Source: Shewanella violacea DSS12 | Lineage (GTDB): Bacteria > Pseudomonadota > Gammaproteobacteria > Enterobacterales > Shewanellaceae | Direction: 5' to 3' | Assembly: GCF_000091325.1 (NCBI RefSeq) | Contig: NC_014012.1 | Coordinates: 3,020,824-3,084,823, forward strand | DNA: 64,000 nucleotides | Shown here: positions 16,609 to 25,862 of the stretch, piece after piece | Position numbering within the stretch: position 1 is the first letter of the stretch | How the letters are laid out: every line of letters begins with the position of its first letter | Translations under genes and position numbers: made by a program | Notes under the pieces: model-generated | The model's database searches: none | What the model was told of the DNA's origin: nothing | Seen by the model: the letters and a program-made list of their open reading frames with translations, nothing else

Positions 16609-17813
16609 ACTCGGCTCCTTTTTGGAGGCGTCGTGAGCGCTATAACATCGTCTTGGTTCAGACCCTCGGTGATCACTGTACGATTCAGGCTACGACTGCC
16701 TGGTGTCACAGCCTGTTTAATAAAACCTGCCCTTGTCTTGAGATAGACCCAATATTGACCCTCTTTCTGAAACAATGCCTGATTGGGTACTGTCACCACA
16801 TCTTGCAGATTAAGCAGATGCACCTGAGCCTTTACTTGCCTGCCCGGCTGCATGATCTCCACTAAGGTTTTATCCAAACTGATGGTAAATTGAAAATAGT
16901 TTACCGGACTGTCTTTCTCTTTAGGTTTAGCTAAGGCATCGACTTGGGTCACCTTACCGGTGAACGGCATATCCGGATAAGCATCCAGATAAACGGTCGC
17001 CGTCTTTCCTATGGCGAGGCCTGCAGCCTCAGATTCCTGCACAAATAATTTCGCCTGCATCACAGACGTATCCGGCAAGAGGCCGATGGAAAACCCCGAC
17101 CACATCATGTCACCAACCACGGGAAATGTGCCATCCCAGCCTGCCTGATAGACAAATAAGCCATCATGAGGAGCGGTTATCTCCATCTGATTGAGGTTAT
17201 TTTCATAACGGTTTATTTTCGCTGAGTGGCCTTTCTGCTTAAGTTTTATCAACTCCTGCTCGGCAGCAGCTTGATCGTCATGTTTGTCGAGCCCCCAATC
17301 GAAATAATGCATTTTAGCCACAAGGTAATCTTGGTTACGCATCTGATCGATAATCTCTATCTTGGTATAGACACGTTCATCTTCACTGAAGAAACGCTCC
17401 GCCAGATCTTTCTCTTCGCTGGTCACTCGGGTACCGGTTGAAAGTGTCTGACTAATAGTCTTGTCCTTCTCGGTCTGCATCTGACTGTCGTAGGCTAACT
17501 TGTCAAAATCAAACTGCTCCATCTTGAGGCTATAATTTTCACGGGTGGGATCCATTCTGGCAACGACATCCCCGGCTTTGACTTGGCTGAAATTATCCAA
17601 GATCCAGGCCAGTGACTGCGGACCTCGTAGCCCAGTCGGCACGATCACTGAGGTAGACTTACTGGCTTCAAGCTCACCTGTAGCCGGAATGTCCACATAA
17701 AAATCGGCTCGTTTCACATCCATGGTGAGTACGCCATCGCTGGCCTGTTGACTGCAGCCAGATACCCATACCAAGATGAAGACGAGTAAAGTGTTTCTTA
17801 AACTGACCATCAT
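16605..17813 (-). CDS. HlyD/MacA-type periplasmic adaptor lipoprotein (third adaptor)
   Basis: 402 residues with a lipoprotein signal (NTLLVFILVWVSGC). A biotinyl-lipoyl-like half motif (PATGELEASKSTSVIVPTGL), a coiled-coil hairpin (about 110-220), a second lipoyl half (MEITAPHDGLFVYQAGWDG) and beta-barrel regions follow (GKTATVYLDAYPDMPFTGKV), as in membrane fusion proteins. It is the third of three adaptor genes in the operon, with a 4-bp overlap to the one upstream. Its last codons are the source of the 95-bp repeat. Adaptors of this kind link an ABC permease to the outer membrane; no TolC-like gene is here, so a chromosomal TolC elsewhere is presumed. Confidence 0.85.
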   Translation of the reverse strand: MMVSLRNTLLVFILVWVSGCSQQASDGVLTMDVKRADFYVDIPATGELEASKSTSVIVPTGLRGPQSLAWILDNFSQVKAGDVVARMDPTRENYSLKMEQFDFDKLAYDSQMQTEKDKTISQTLSTGTRVTSEEKDLAERFFSEDERVYTKIEIIDQMRNQDYLVAKMHYFDWGLDKHDDQAAAEQELIKLKQKGHSAKINRYENNLNQMEITAPHDGLFVYQAGWDGTFPVVGDMMWSGFSIGLLPDTSVMQAKLFVQESEAAGLAIGKTATVYLDAYPDMPFTGKVTQVDALAKPKEKDSPVNYFQFTISLDKTLVEIMQPGRQVKAQVHLLNLQDVVTVPNQALFQKEGQYWVYLKTRAGFIKQAVTPGSRSLNRTVITEGLNQDDVIALTTPPKRSRV

Positions 17814-19030
17814 GGTAGTAATACCTCCTGACCAACTTTGAGCCCAGTATTTATTGATACCTGCTCTTTGCCTATGGTGCCAATGGTGACAGCTTGTTTA
17901 GACTCGCCAAACAAGCCAGGTAACAAGACATAAGCCTGGCCAGACTCGTAATGCACCGCGTCCAATGACAACAGGAGCTCCTCTTTATCATTGGCGATAT
18001 CTATGGATATTTTTGCCGTCATACCGGGTCTCATCAAATCCGTATCCGCTTCATCAATACTGGCCACCGCATCGAACACTACCAGAGGTACATCCTGATT
18101 TTTATGTCGAAACACGGCGCCAAGCTCAATAATTTTTCCATAAAAGACTTTATCCGGGTTCGCATCCAGTCTTATTTTTAGCTTCTGACCTAACTTGACC
18201 CGACTCGCTTCGACCTCAGGTATGGTCATGTTCACCAACATATGATTCAAATCCGGTATGCTAAGTACCGCATCCCCCATATAAACAGACTGGCCTTCTT
18301 TAATTTTATTGCCTTGTGAATCATTACCGTACACCACCATACCTGCACGCGGGGCTATCAAGGTTAGGGATGTGATACCACGTTTAAGTGCCACCACCTC
18401 GGAAGAAAATTTATGTTTATCTCCCTCGAGCATGGCTTCTCTTTGTTTGGCACTCTGATTTTCAAGCTGAATTTTTTGTGTGATGAGTTGTACCTTATCC
18501 TTGGCGATGGCGGCGTCTTTCTCATACTTTATTTTATCTATGGCCGCCACAGTTTCATCTGACAGATTAAATTTACGCTGCGCTTTTTCGAAACTCATCT
18601 TAGCCTCGGCGAGATCCAACCTTAGCTCCTCTAACTTTTTGGCATTACGCAGTTTGGCAGTTTCAATATTTTGCAGTGTCGCTTCCATTTTGGCTGTCTT
18701 AACCAATAGACGTTGGGTCAGTTCAGAGGTATCGAGTTGAGCAACCATGTCCCCTTCTTGTACCTGAGAACCTTCCGGTGCGAGCTGCTTTACCTGATAT
18801 TGCCACACCCTACGAATTGAAGGCGGCATCATAGAAACTGTATCGGCGGACACCAGTTCTCCGGTCGCCACGATACTCTGTCTTAATACTCCCAGTTCCG
18901 CCGATGTCACCGGCGCTCCGGTACATGCAGTGAGCATGGATAGCGAAAGAATTAAACTCGAAGGCAGCAAGAAACCCGAGAGGTTTGATAGATGATGCCG
19001 TAGCGGTGAAAGGTTAAATACTGGTGTCAT
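17810..19030 (-). CDS. HlyD family adaptor lipoprotein (second adaptor)
   Basis: 406 residues. The N-terminus contains a hydrophobic segment (LLPSSLILSLSMLTAC) that ends in a lipobox, so it is probably a lipoprotein. A lipoyl half motif (APEGSQVQEGDMVAQLDTSE), a long coiled coil rich in lysine and glutamate (about 110-220), the second half (LIAPRAGMVVYGNDSQGNKI) and a beta-barrel (LKIRLDANPDKVFYGKI) follow. It overlaps its neighbours by 4 bp on both sides, so the operon is tightly coupled. It differs clearly from the other two adaptors, so it is not a recent duplicate. Confidence 0.84.
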   Translation of the reverse strand: MTPVFNLSPLRHHLSNLSGFLLPSSLILSLSMLTACTGAPVTSAELGVLRQSIVATGELVSADTVSMMPPSIRRVWQYQVKQLAPEGSQVQEGDMVAQLDTSELTQRLLVKTAKMEATLQNIETAKLRNAKKLEELRLDLAEAKMSFEKAQRKFNLSDETVAAIDKIKYEKDAAIAKDKVQLITQKIQLENQSAKQREAMLEGDKHKFSSEVVALKRGITSLTLIAPRAGMVVYGNDSQGNKIKEGQSVYMGDAVLSIPDLNHMLVNMTIPEVEASRVKLGQKLKIRLDANPDKVFYGKIIELGAVFRHKNQDVPLVVFDAVASIDEADTDLMRPGMTAKISIDIANDKEELLLSLDAVHYESGQAYVLLPGLFGESKQAVTIGTIGKEQVSINTGLKVGQEVLLP

Positions 19031-20091
19031 GATACGGCTCCGGTACTGACTAAAACACTCATGCCGGGAATAATCTTGATATCTTCATCGGCCTCGAAAC
19101 TCACCTCAACCTTGAACCAATTACTTTGACCCCAGGCCGGCTGTTTCAGAGCTTGACGACCAATACCTTTAATACTGCCAGTAAACGGCTTTGCCGACTG
19201 AGAATCCAGTCTGAGTGTAACTTGAGTGCCCACAGCTATCTTGTCGACATCGACCTCATTGACCCAAGCGACAACCTCTAGCTCACCCATCGCCGGCAGA
19301 GTCGCGATTTGCCGGCCTATCTGTACGGTATCACCGACGGCAAATTTCTTATTACTCCAAGGATCACTGGCGTAGAGCACAGGACCTTTTATCTTGGCCT
19401 TAAGTTCAAGTTGCTCTAATCCATGCAAGGCTTGTGTTAGTTCTAATTGGGCACGGTGTCGATCTATGGCGAGTTGCGCCTTGCTGGCAGCTTGTCTATC
19501 CAATACTTCTTTTAGCGCCTGCTTGGCTTTAGATAATTCGCTGCCTGCCTGCATCAAGTTAAATTGATTCTCGGCGTAATCTTTAGCAGAGATATAATCT
19601 GCTGGTACATCGGCATCGAGCCGACTCTTCTCGAGTTCAGAGCCTTGCATCTTCACATCAAACTTAGCCTGGAGCACGCTAGAGGTGAGATCGATACCTA
19701 AGCTCTGCTCCTGAGCCGTGACTCGTAGCAAGCTCGCCTCAAGCTGTTCAATCTGATTGGCTATTTGGCTCTTATCGAAGATCACTACAGTCTGACCAGG
19801 CTCGGCAACCGCCCCCTCGGGCAACATCCACTGAATTTGGTAGCGCCAGGCATCCCCGGCTTTTGGCACCATAAAAGATTGAGACTGAACCGATGAAATT
19901 TGTCCGGTCAATAACAAGGCCTGCAGGCCTATGTCCACAACGCCAGAACTTGATACGCTTGGAGTTGCGCTAGTATTAGTGAGGCTTGCTTCCCCGGCTA
20001 CAGCCAGATTTACCGGTAACGTAAATGACGCAATCAAGACAAGTTTCAATATAAATGGTGATAAATGAGTATTAAGCGGCATAGACACCAC
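19027..20091 (-). CDS. HlyD family periplasmic adaptor (first adaptor)
   Basis: 354 residues with a cleavable signal peptide ([21 protein letters not shown]), then a lipoyl-type half motif ([20 protein letters not shown]), coiled-coil helices (about 110-220), a matching half near [20 protein letters not shown] and a barrel region ([19 protein letters not shown]). It overlaps the end of the ATPase gene by 20 bp. It is shorter than the two following adaptors and lacks a lipobox. Role inferred from family: periplasmic bridge of an efflux system. Confidence 0.83.
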   Translation of the reverse strand: MVSMPLNTHLSPFILKLVLIASFTLPVNLAVAGEASLTNTSATPSVSSSGVVDIGLQALLLTGQISSVQSQSFMVPKAGDAWRYQIQWMLPEGAVAEPGQTVVIFDKSQIANQIEQLEASLLRVTAQEQSLGIDLTSSVLQAKFDVKMQGSELEKSRLDADVPADYISAKDYAENQFNLMQAGSELSKAKQALKEVLDRQAASKAQLAIDRHRAQLELTQALHGLEQLELKAKIKGPVLYASDPWSNKKFAVGDTVQIGRQIATLPAMGELEVVAWVNEVDVDKIAVGTQVTLRLDSQSAKPFTGSIKGIGRQALKQPAWGQSNWFKVEVSFEADEDIKIIPGMSVLVSTGAVS

Positions 20092-20758
20092 GCTCCTCTA
20101 TCTCTACGATATGACCATCTCGCATGCGGATCACCCGCTGGGCATAGGCTGCCACTTCCTCTTCATGGGTCACTAAAATGATGGTTTGACCAGCCTTATG
20201 CAACTCAGTGAATAGATTCATAATCTCCACCGATGTCTTACTGTCCAGTGCCCCCGTAGGTTCATCGGCCAGTAATATGGTTGGCCGATTAACCAAAGCG
20301 CGAGCGATAGCGACTCTTTGTCTCTGTCCACCAGATAACTGATTGGGTCTATGATCTTGGCGTGAACCTAAGCCGACTCGCAGCAAGAGTTCAACGGCGT
20401 AGCTGGTATCATCAATTGGGGGAGAGGCATATCGTAAAGGTAAAAGCACGTTTTGCAACGCTGTCATTCTTGGTAACAGATGAAAACTTTGAAACACGAA
20501 ACCTATCTCCTTGTTTCGCACCGCGGATAATTCATCATCATCCAAACTGCCAACCTCTTGCTTGTTGAGCTGGTAGCTCCCCGAGCTAGGCTTATCCAAA
20601 CAGCCTATGATGTTCATCAAGGTGGATTTACCCGAGCCAGATGGCCCCATTATCGCAACAAATTCATTTTGTTTAATGGTAAAATCGACACCTCTTAGGG
20701 CAAAAACTGACGACTCACCCATCTGATATTCTTTAGTTAATCCACTGACTCTTATCAT
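20072..20758 (-). CDS. ABC transporter ATP-binding protein, MacB/LolD type
   Basis: 228 residues, complete. Walker A is GPSGSGKST, the Q-loop is [10 protein letters not shown], the signature is [15 protein letters not shown], Walker B is [13 protein letters not shown] and the H-loop is ILVTHEEE. This belongs to the LolD/MacB/FtsE group that drives FtsX-type permeases. It is the first gene of the minus-strand operon ATPase, adaptor, adaptor, adaptor, permease. Substrate unknown; antimicrobial peptides, toxins or lipoproteins are the usual cargo of relatives. Confidence 0.93.
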   Translation of the reverse strand: MIRVSGLTKEYQMGESSVFALRGVDFTIKQNEFVAIMGPSGSGKSTLMNIIGCLDKPSSGSYQLNKQEVGSLDDDELSAVRNKEIGFVFQSFHLLPRMTALQNVLLPLRYASPPIDDTSYAVELLLRVGLGSRQDHRPNQLSGGQRQRVAIARALVNRPTILLADEPTGALDSKTSVEIMNLFTELHKAGQTIILVTHEEEVAAYAQRVIRMRDGHIVEIEERGVYAA

Positions 20759-20985
20759 AATGCTCTCTCAGTTACACTCATATTCCATCCCTAGAATTCA
20801 GTCATCATTTTATTTTTAGTATTACACTAGAGAGTAGATTGAACCCATCAAGTTCAATGTACTCTGTATTTTTGTTTATACCATGCACGAAAAATGACTA
20901 TGGAGGCAATTGAATTTAATTAACTTTGCAAACTGAATAGACCGCAAAAAACCGACTGTGACTAAGAGCAAATAATCATGAGAGC

Positions 20986-21375
20986 TTAAGTGAGGTAGAT
21001 CCCCATTAGACTCAGGGCAGAGATACTGGAGAATAAGATCCATTGAAAAAGATGCTTGAAGGGAGAATTAATGTCACTAAAGAAGGCGAAATAGATCTGC
21101 CAGACAGCAAAGAGAGCGAAGTTGAGGGCAACAAAGAGTATCAGGCTAATACCTTGCATGTATGACACGAGATCTAAGCCACAGACGGCTAGCACCAAAG
21201 TAGCTGACAGCAAAAATACCGACACATAATGAAAAACACAATGCATAACAGCTTTAGCCACGGGATCGAAAGACGCGACTAACATAGGCTTGAGATACTG
21301 GCTTACGCCATAGGTAAAGTGACCGATACAGGTTAAAAGGCCTAAGATTGCTGCAGCGATAAAGTAATAATTCAT
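20986..21375 (-). CDS. Small membrane protein, function unknown
   Basis: 129 residues from the ATG at 21375, which has GTGAGGA upstream; a GTG at 21387 is in frame but would overlap this ribosome site. Four hydrophobic segments (YYFIAAAILGLLTCIGH, VMHCVFHYVSVFLLSATLVL, GISLILFVALNFALFAVW, LFQWILFSSISALSLMGIYL) suggest a four-helix inner-membrane protein. Histidines in the first two helices (ILGLLTCIGHFTYG, VMHCVFHYVS) could bind a metal or heme, but nothing else supports that. It stands alone. Confidence 0.7.
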   Translation of the reverse strand: MNYYFIAAAILGLLTCIGHFTYGVSQYLKPMLVASFDPVAKAVMHCVFHYVSVFLLSATLVLAVCGLDLVSYMQGISLILFVALNFALFAVWQIYFAFFSDINSPFKHLFQWILFSSISALSLMGIYLT

Positions 21376-21445
21376 TGACGTCCTCACGTATAATTGATCG
21401 AGTGACCATTATTCATATAGACAGAGGCGAGCATTATTTTCTTTC

Positions 21446-21473
21446 AAAAAAAGAGCCAAGAGGCTCTTTTTTA
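21446..21473 (-). terminator. Intrinsic terminator
   Basis: GAGCC (21453-21457) pairs with GGCTC (21462-21466), extended by A and T runs on both sides (AAAAAAA left, TTTTTT right). It lies downstream of the secreted protein gene at 21509-21961 and could work on either strand. Confidence 0.75.
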
Positions 21474-21508
21474 CCAATAACGACTGTTTGAATCTAAGTA
21501 CAGCTGGA

Positions 21509-21961
21509 CTACATGCTTGCCATGATCCAATAATCCAAACGCTTCTGCGGTTCTGCCAGTAAGGTTTTACAGCTGTCCTGATACTTGCCCATCAAGTCGC
21601 GTAAATTCTTGTTGTCCGGCAATGAAGCCAGCTGTTGCTGCTGAACCTTAGATAACATGGCGGCGACATCTTCTTTAGCCTGATACTGCTCTGCAATCGA
21701 GACAGCCTTAGTCGATGAACTCTTCAATCGTTCACCTACAGTCTTCATCTGAGGCAGATTCATCGTCGCGATAACATCGGAACTTATCTGGTAATAGGAA
21801 GCACATGCGATCACTTCTTTGCTGAAAATCATTTCAGCTTCGCTGGGTGCTGCAGAAACAGAAAGCGGCACCATACACAGAAGAGGGAAAATAAGGTTAT
21901 GTTTAATTCGGCTAATACGTCGACTCTTAATCGATACTAGAGCAGTAGTTGAACTCGGCAT
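21509..21961 (-). CDS. Secreted protein of unknown function
   Basis: 150 residues. A basic N-terminus (SIKSRRISRIKHN) precedes a hydrophobic core and AXA-like cleavage site (LIFPLLCMVPLSVSAAP), so it is probably exported. The mature part is helical with two cysteines (VIACASYYQIS, YQDSCKTLLAE) that could form a disulfide. No family recognised. It is monocistronic, with its own terminator. Confidence 0.68.
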   Translation of the reverse strand: MPSSTTALVSIKSRRISRIKHNLIFPLLCMVPLSVSAAPSEAEMIFSKEVIACASYYQISSDVIATMNLPQMKTVGERLKSSSTKAVSIAEQYQAKEDVAAMLSKVQQQQLASLPDNKNLRDLMGKYQDSCKTLLAEPQKRLDYWIMASM

Positions 21962-22070
21962 TGGGGATCTCTTTTCTTGTTATACGGCTTCATCAAAAAT
22001 GAAACCGTTTCTAAGGCGTAACTCATCACCTCGACTATATTCAGACGGTCTGAGTTAATCAAGCGCTATA

Positions 22071-22277
22071 TATAAACCAAAGCCCTTATGCAGGTTCATT
22101 ATTAGTCAATCGCTAGTCAAAAATTAATCAAATTAGATATAAGCCAAAGACCTTAAGCTTGTTCATAATGAGTCGTTCGCTAGTCAAATTCGATTAAAAG
22201 TCCAAGCCCTGATTCTATGAGTAAACATAGAATCAAATTCGATATAAACCTAAGTCTTTATGCTTGTACATCACTGA
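22071..22277. repeat. Degenerate tandem repeats
   Basis: The 309-bp gap 21962-22270 has no gene. Within it, AACCAAAGCCCTTATGCAGG (from 22076), a related AGCCAAAGACCTTAAGCTTG (from 22144) and AACCTAAGTCTTTATGCTTG (from 22247) share a common frame with TTCATAATGAGTC-like and CGCTAGTCAAA-like segments. The third copy runs over the stop codon of the GNAT gene at 22271, so this may be another, older duplication of a gene 3' end. Confidence 0.5.
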
Positions 22278-22912
22278 GCAAAAGTTAGCCCAATATTGTT
22301 GACATTATTTTGCTGCAATCTAAACTTCAAACTTTGTTTCACCGTCGGCCATTCACTATCGATAATCGAGTAGATCACTGTATCTCTCACTGTGCCGTTC
22401 TTCAAAATCTTATGATTTCTCAGTACACCATCTTGCTTAGCCCCGAGTCGAGTTATCGCTTCTCTGGAAGCCTGATTATGCCAGTGTGTTCTAAACTCCA
22501 CCGCCATCACATCTAAGGTTTCAAATGCATAATTTAGCAGTAGTAGCTTGGCCTCAGTGTTGACCCCAGTCTTTTGGGCACGCTTGGCATACCAGGTATA
22601 ACCTATCTCGAGTCGCCTATTTATTTGATCCCATGAGCAGATCCGAGTCGAGCCAACCACCTCTCCAGAGCGCTTATCTCTCACTGCAAAAGCCAGAGTT
22701 TCACCACGTTTCTCGGCGGCGATAGCAGTCTCAATATAAGATTTCATCTCCTCAGGATGAGGCGCCGAGGCATACCAGAGTCTCCAGAGTTCCCCATCTG
22801 CCACCGCCAAAGATAAAGCAGGGACATGTTCTAGGGTTAATGGCTCAAGCACCATATATTCGCCCGATAAATACTCAGCTCGCTCTGTATTGTCCAATCG
22901 ACTCTCCTTCAT
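22271..22912 (-). CDS. GNAT family acetyltransferase, RimJ/RimL-like
   Basis: 213 residues. The fold is recognisable by an N-terminal YMVLEPLTLEHVPALSLAV, then AVRDKRSGEVVGSTRICSW, LEIGYTWYAKRAQKTGVNTE (acetyl-CoA loop) and WHNQASREAITRLGAKQDG. These are the features of the RimJ/RimL-type branch that acetylates protein N-termini or small molecules. The ATG at 22912 is the longest start; AAGGAG just inside it would also serve a TTG start at 22897. It is separate from the second GNAT gene by about 60 bp on the same strand, and the two are not close relatives. Confidence 0.85.
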   Translation of the reverse strand: MKESRLDNTERAEYLSGEYMVLEPLTLEHVPALSLAVADGELWRLWYASAPHPEEMKSYIETAIAAEKRGETLAFAVRDKRSGEVVGSTRICSWDQINRRLEIGYTWYAKRAQKTGVNTEAKLLLLNYAFETLDVMAVEFRTHWHNQASREAITRLGAKQDGVLRNHKILKNGTVRDTVIYSIIDSEWPTVKQSLKFRLQQNNVNNIGLTFAQ

Positions 22913-22974
22913 GATTACAATTATGCGTCTTTTAATATCATACTGTTATAGCACTCAATAACTTAGGCTATACA

Positions 22975-23484
22975 TTAGGGCAAAGTTAATCGATAAAGCA
23001 AGACCTGTGAATCATCTTCCTCCCACACCTTAGTCGAATCGAATGCCATGCCCACCTTCTCCAACACTGAGATAGAAGCCCTATTACCCGGACTCACAAT
23101 ACCCAATAGCCGTGAAATGGAGAGTGTTTTACTGTGAATGACAACTCCTTGAGCCGATTCGATGGCGAAGCCCTGCCCCCAAAACTCAGGCAGAAACGCG
23201 TAACCGAGATCGGGTGAGTCGAACATGGATCGTTTGACTAAGCCGCAGAGCCCAATGGGCTCTTGGGTGGATTTTAATTCCACCACATAGAGACCGAATC
23301 CATGTTCTTGATAGCTGGATATCGGCCCATCCATAAGATAGCTCCGTGCATGGCTAAGTGTCCTAACACCACGATCGCCTATATTGTCGATAAAGCCTGG
23401 GGTATTTAACAGGTCCAAGATAAACTCAACATCGGTCAATGTGGCATGTCTGAGGATGAGTCTAGATGTTTCTAAAACAATCAA
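22975..23484 (-). CDS. GNAT family N-acetyltransferase
   Basis: 169 residues if translation begins at the TTG at 23484, which gives the usual family N-terminus (IVLETSRLILRHATLTDVEF). A frame opens earlier at 23586 but would run through the divergent promoter and the start of the neighbour. GNAT features include SYQEHGFGLYVVELKSTQEP, GLCGLVKRSMFDSPDLGYAF (beta strand 4 and CoA loop) and SPGNRASISVLEKVGMAF. Substrate unknown. Start choice is uncertain. Confidence 0.82.
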   Translation of the reverse strand: MIVLETSRLILRHATLTDVEFILDLLNTPGFIDNIGDRGVRTLSHARSYLMDGPISSYQEHGFGLYVVELKSTQEPIGLCGLVKRSMFDSPDLGYAFLPEFWGQGFAIESAQGVVIHSKTLSISRLLGIVSPGNRASISVLEKVGMAFDSTKVWEEDDSQVLLYRLTLP

Positions 23485-23556
23485 TTGTATCCCTACTCCT
23501 TTAACAATTTTTATATCGACTATACTAGTTTCAGTCATGCAGAGGAAGCCAGTACC

Positions 23557-24186
23557 ATGCCAAGGAAGCGCACTAAAGTCAGTCAATATTATGTGATTGC
23601 AGCCGTTGTCGCCGCTGAGTTAAATCACACCTTAGCCTACTGTAAACAGATTAACCTGACCGCGAGTAATGCCCAGGCGGCATCATCTAGAGTCGGTAAT
23701 GCAGCCTTAGGATTTAAAGCCTTAACCGGCTTCATCGATGACCTGGCCTGTTACACCATGAAGGCGGCCACCGACATCAATACTCTCGCCCATACAGCAA
23801 GCAAGATGGCCACTCATACCGCCAGAGCCGCTGCGGCGCTCAAACACTTCGAAACAGCAAAACTTAAATCTGTCGATGCCAAATACTCTGGGAGTATGGA
23901 TTTTGCTGTGGCTCAAACTGTGAGTAACTACAACACATCGCAGAAAACATTCCAAGCCTTGATTAACCAGATGGAGCAGCAGCTCCATGAGCTGAAAAGG
24001 AACCTGAGAACCGCCAATATTCTCGCCTCCATTTGCAGAATCGAAGCCTGTAGAGTGGATGTGGCTAATCAGGCAACCTTTAATGATGTAGCCAACAGAG
24101 TCGATAGTATCGCCAATCTGATACGTCAGCGGGTCGATAATGCTATCGCACTGTTTGATACTTCAGCTTATAGATATGCCGCCTAA
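23557..24186 (+). CDS. Helical protein of unknown function
   Basis: 209 residues from the ATG at 23557, which has GAGGA upstream; the frame is open from 23485 but that would use the divergent promoter region. Apart from a basic N-terminus (MPRKRTKVSQYY) and a mildly hydrophobic first helix (VIAAVVAAELNHTLAYC), the protein is long amphipathic helices rich in alanine and asparagine. Segments such as DINTLAHTASKMATHTARAA and ANRVDSIANLIRQRVDNAIA resemble coiled-coil or chemoreceptor-like helices. No family recognised. Confidence 0.6.
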   Translation: MPRKRTKVSQYYVIAAVVAAELNHTLAYCKQINLTASNAQAASSRVGNAALGFKALTGFIDDLACYTMKAATDINTLAHTASKMATHTARAAAALKHFETAKLKSVDAKYSGSMDFAVAQTVSNYNTSQKTFQALINQMEQQLHELKRNLRTANILASICRIEACRVDVANQATFNDVANRVDSIANLIRQRVDNAIALFDTSAYRYAA

Positions 24187-24330
24187 ATCATTTATCTTGG
24201 ATTTTAATCGGCCCCATTCCACTCATTAGCACTTAGCTTGAATGCCAAGGTTTTAGAGAACCATTGATCGAGTCATATTTTAAATCATCATCTTATACCC
24301 ATAGGTATTAGAGACAGGGAGCCTTTGCAA

Positions 24331-25071
24331 ATGAAGAGTCAGATTATCGTTGAAACCCCCACTCATCAATGGATCTACTTTGGCAGGGACCCTGAGAAAC
24401 CAGATAAAATCATAGATACCAATCAATATATGCTAGTGACTGAAAAAAAAGCACTCTTGATGGACCCCGGCGGGATTGAATTGTTTGCTCCCATGCTAGC
24501 CAGTATTGTCAAACACATACCCCTGGAGCAACTGACTCATCTGTTCGCCTCCCACCAAGACCCGGATATCATCTCCTCTCTCGGGCTCTGGGATCAAACC
24601 TTACCTGGAGCCAAACTCTACTCTCCTTGGCTTTGGGAGGGATTTATTCGTCACTTCGGTATGCACAATATCAGCTATGAAGCGATTCCCGATGAAGGTA
24701 ACAGACTGCGACTCGATCAAGTCGAAGTACAATTTATTCCAGCTCATTATCTGCATGCCTCAGGTAACTTCCACGTATATGATCCCGCCGCTCGAGTCCT
24801 GATGTCAGGCGATGTGGGCGCAGCCTTAGAAGATCATGATGTGGATATCTTTGTCGATGACTTTGAAGCTCATATCAAAAAGATGAGGTTTTTCCATCAA
24901 AGATGGATGCCATCAAACAGCGCGAAAAATGATTGGATTAACCGGGTGCGTAAACTCGATATCGATTACCTCTGCCCTCAACATGGCAGGATATTCAAAG
25001 GGGAACAGGTGGGACAATTTCTAGATTGGTTTGAGCAACTCGATGTCGGTCAAGCCATATCGAATACCTGA
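24331..25071 (+). CDS. Metallo-beta-lactamase-fold protein, ODP/flavodiiron-like
   Basis: 246 residues from the ATG at 24331 (GGGAG upstream; a TTG at 24325 is also in frame). The fold matches the diiron lactamase domain of flavodiiron proteins. The expected HxExDH motif appears as SHQDPDI, with aspartate in place of glutamate and isoleucine in place of the final histidine. Further ligands are in FIPAHYLHASGNFHVYD, LMSGDVGA and CPQHGRIF. No flavodoxin domain follows, so it is like stand-alone oxygen-binding diiron (ODP) sensors rather than a flavodiiron reductase. The altered ligands mean the metal content and activity need testing. It stands alone. Confidence 0.8.
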   Translation: MKSQIIVETPTHQWIYFGRDPEKPDKIIDTNQYMLVTEKKALLMDPGGIELFAPMLASIVKHIPLEQLTHLFASHQDPDIISSLGLWDQTLPGAKLYSPWLWEGFIRHFGMHNISYEAIPDEGNRLRLDQVEVQFIPAHYLHASGNFHVYDPAARVLMSGDVGAALEDHDVDIFVDDFEAHIKKMRFFHQRWMPSNSAKNDWINRVRKLDIDYLCPQHGRIFKGEQVGQFLDWFEQLDVGQAISNT

Positions 25072-25107
25072 GCTGTGATCGATAATTGATACTAGATACT
25101 AGATACT

Positions 25108-25137
25108 TGAGACTGACAAGCTAGTTGTCAGTCTCAT
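25108..25137 (+). terminator. Hairpin after the ODP-like gene
   Basis: GAGACTGACA (25109-25118) pairs with TGTCAGTCTC (25126-25135). It has no strong T run, so it is a possible terminator only. Confidence 0.5.
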
Positions 25138-25230
25138 AATACAGATCATAACCTTAGCGGCATGGGCTGTGATGTTATCAATAACAGACCAAGAGTATCA
25201 CTTTAACTAGTATGGTTTAGTTTGGTATGA

Positions 25231-25779
25231 CTAGAGGTAGCGAGCAAACTCACTGCCGCTCTTAGCCGACTTCAAGGGCGCTTTTACCGCTTGAGTTCCT
25301 AGATAAAGAAATCCGACAATTTGATCGCCAGCAGATAAATCTAAGCTTTGATGTACTCGCTTATCAAATGCTAGATCACCGGTGCGCCAGATCCCGCCCA
25401 GCCCCAGTGCAAACGCTGCCTGCTGCATTGCCATAGTCGAACATCCGGCCGCGATCAGCTGCTCAATCTCAGGTACTTTCCCATGAGGCTGAGGTTTAGC
25501 CACCACAATAATCACCATAGGAGCCCTCAATGGCATAGATTTGGCCTTCGCCTGCTTCGCCTCATCCGCGCCATTCTCAGTTACCGCTTGTAAGAAAATA
25601 TCTCCCAGACGATTAAGACCTTCACCTTGGGCAATAATGAATTCCCAAGGTGATAATCCCCCATGATCGGGTACACGCACACCAGCATCGAGAATGACTT
25701 TTAATTGAGATTCATCGGGAGCGGGGGCAATAAGGCGTGGGCAAGATTGGCGAGTCAGCAATAATTCAGTCGCGTCCAA
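25231..25779 (-). CDS. ydjA: Nitroreductase family protein, YdjA type
   Basis: 182 residues. The sequence follows E. coli YdjA closely in pattern: MDATELLLTRQSCPRL, LKVILDAGVRVPDHGGLSPW, RAPMVIIVVAKPQPHGKVPE, CSTMAMQQAAFALGLGGIWR and QIVGFLYLGTQ. This is a small FMN-dependent oxidoreductase family that forms dimers. The substrate of YdjA is not settled. It is monocistronic here. Confidence 0.88.
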   Translation of the reverse strand: MDATELLLTRQSCPRLIAPAPDESQLKVILDAGVRVPDHGGLSPWEFIIAQGEGLNRLGDIFLQAVTENGADEAKQAKAKSMPLRAPMVIIVVAKPQPHGKVPEIEQLIAAGCSTMAMQQAAFALGLGGIWRTGDLAFDKRVHQSLDLSAGDQIVGFLYLGTQAVKAPLKSAKSGSEFARYL

Positions 25780-25862
25780 GAGTATTTCCTTCTGTGAATG
25801 GGCTTGAATAATTCAAGCTATATCAATTTGGTTTGCCAGTAAGAGTAACAAAGACGCCAATA

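Larger units (their letters stand above)
16321..16700. repeat. 95-bp tandem repeat from the 3' end of a HlyD-type gene
   Basis: Copies start at 16321, 16416, 16511 and 16606, each exactly 95 bp apart. The last is the functional 3' end of the adaptor gene and loses identity near 16685. Three extra units lie between that gene and the permease gene. Each unit carries a Shine-Dalgarno, an ATGA stop/start overlap and a GTCATA micro-repeat absent from the parent end. Unit sequences differ at several positions, so the array is older than the 161-bp one. Confidence 0.93.

Noticed and set aside
23485..23556. Extended N-termini of both divergent genes (GNAT to 23586, helical protein from 23485)
   Set aside because: These would overlap and consume the shared promoter; internal starts with ribosome sites fit better.
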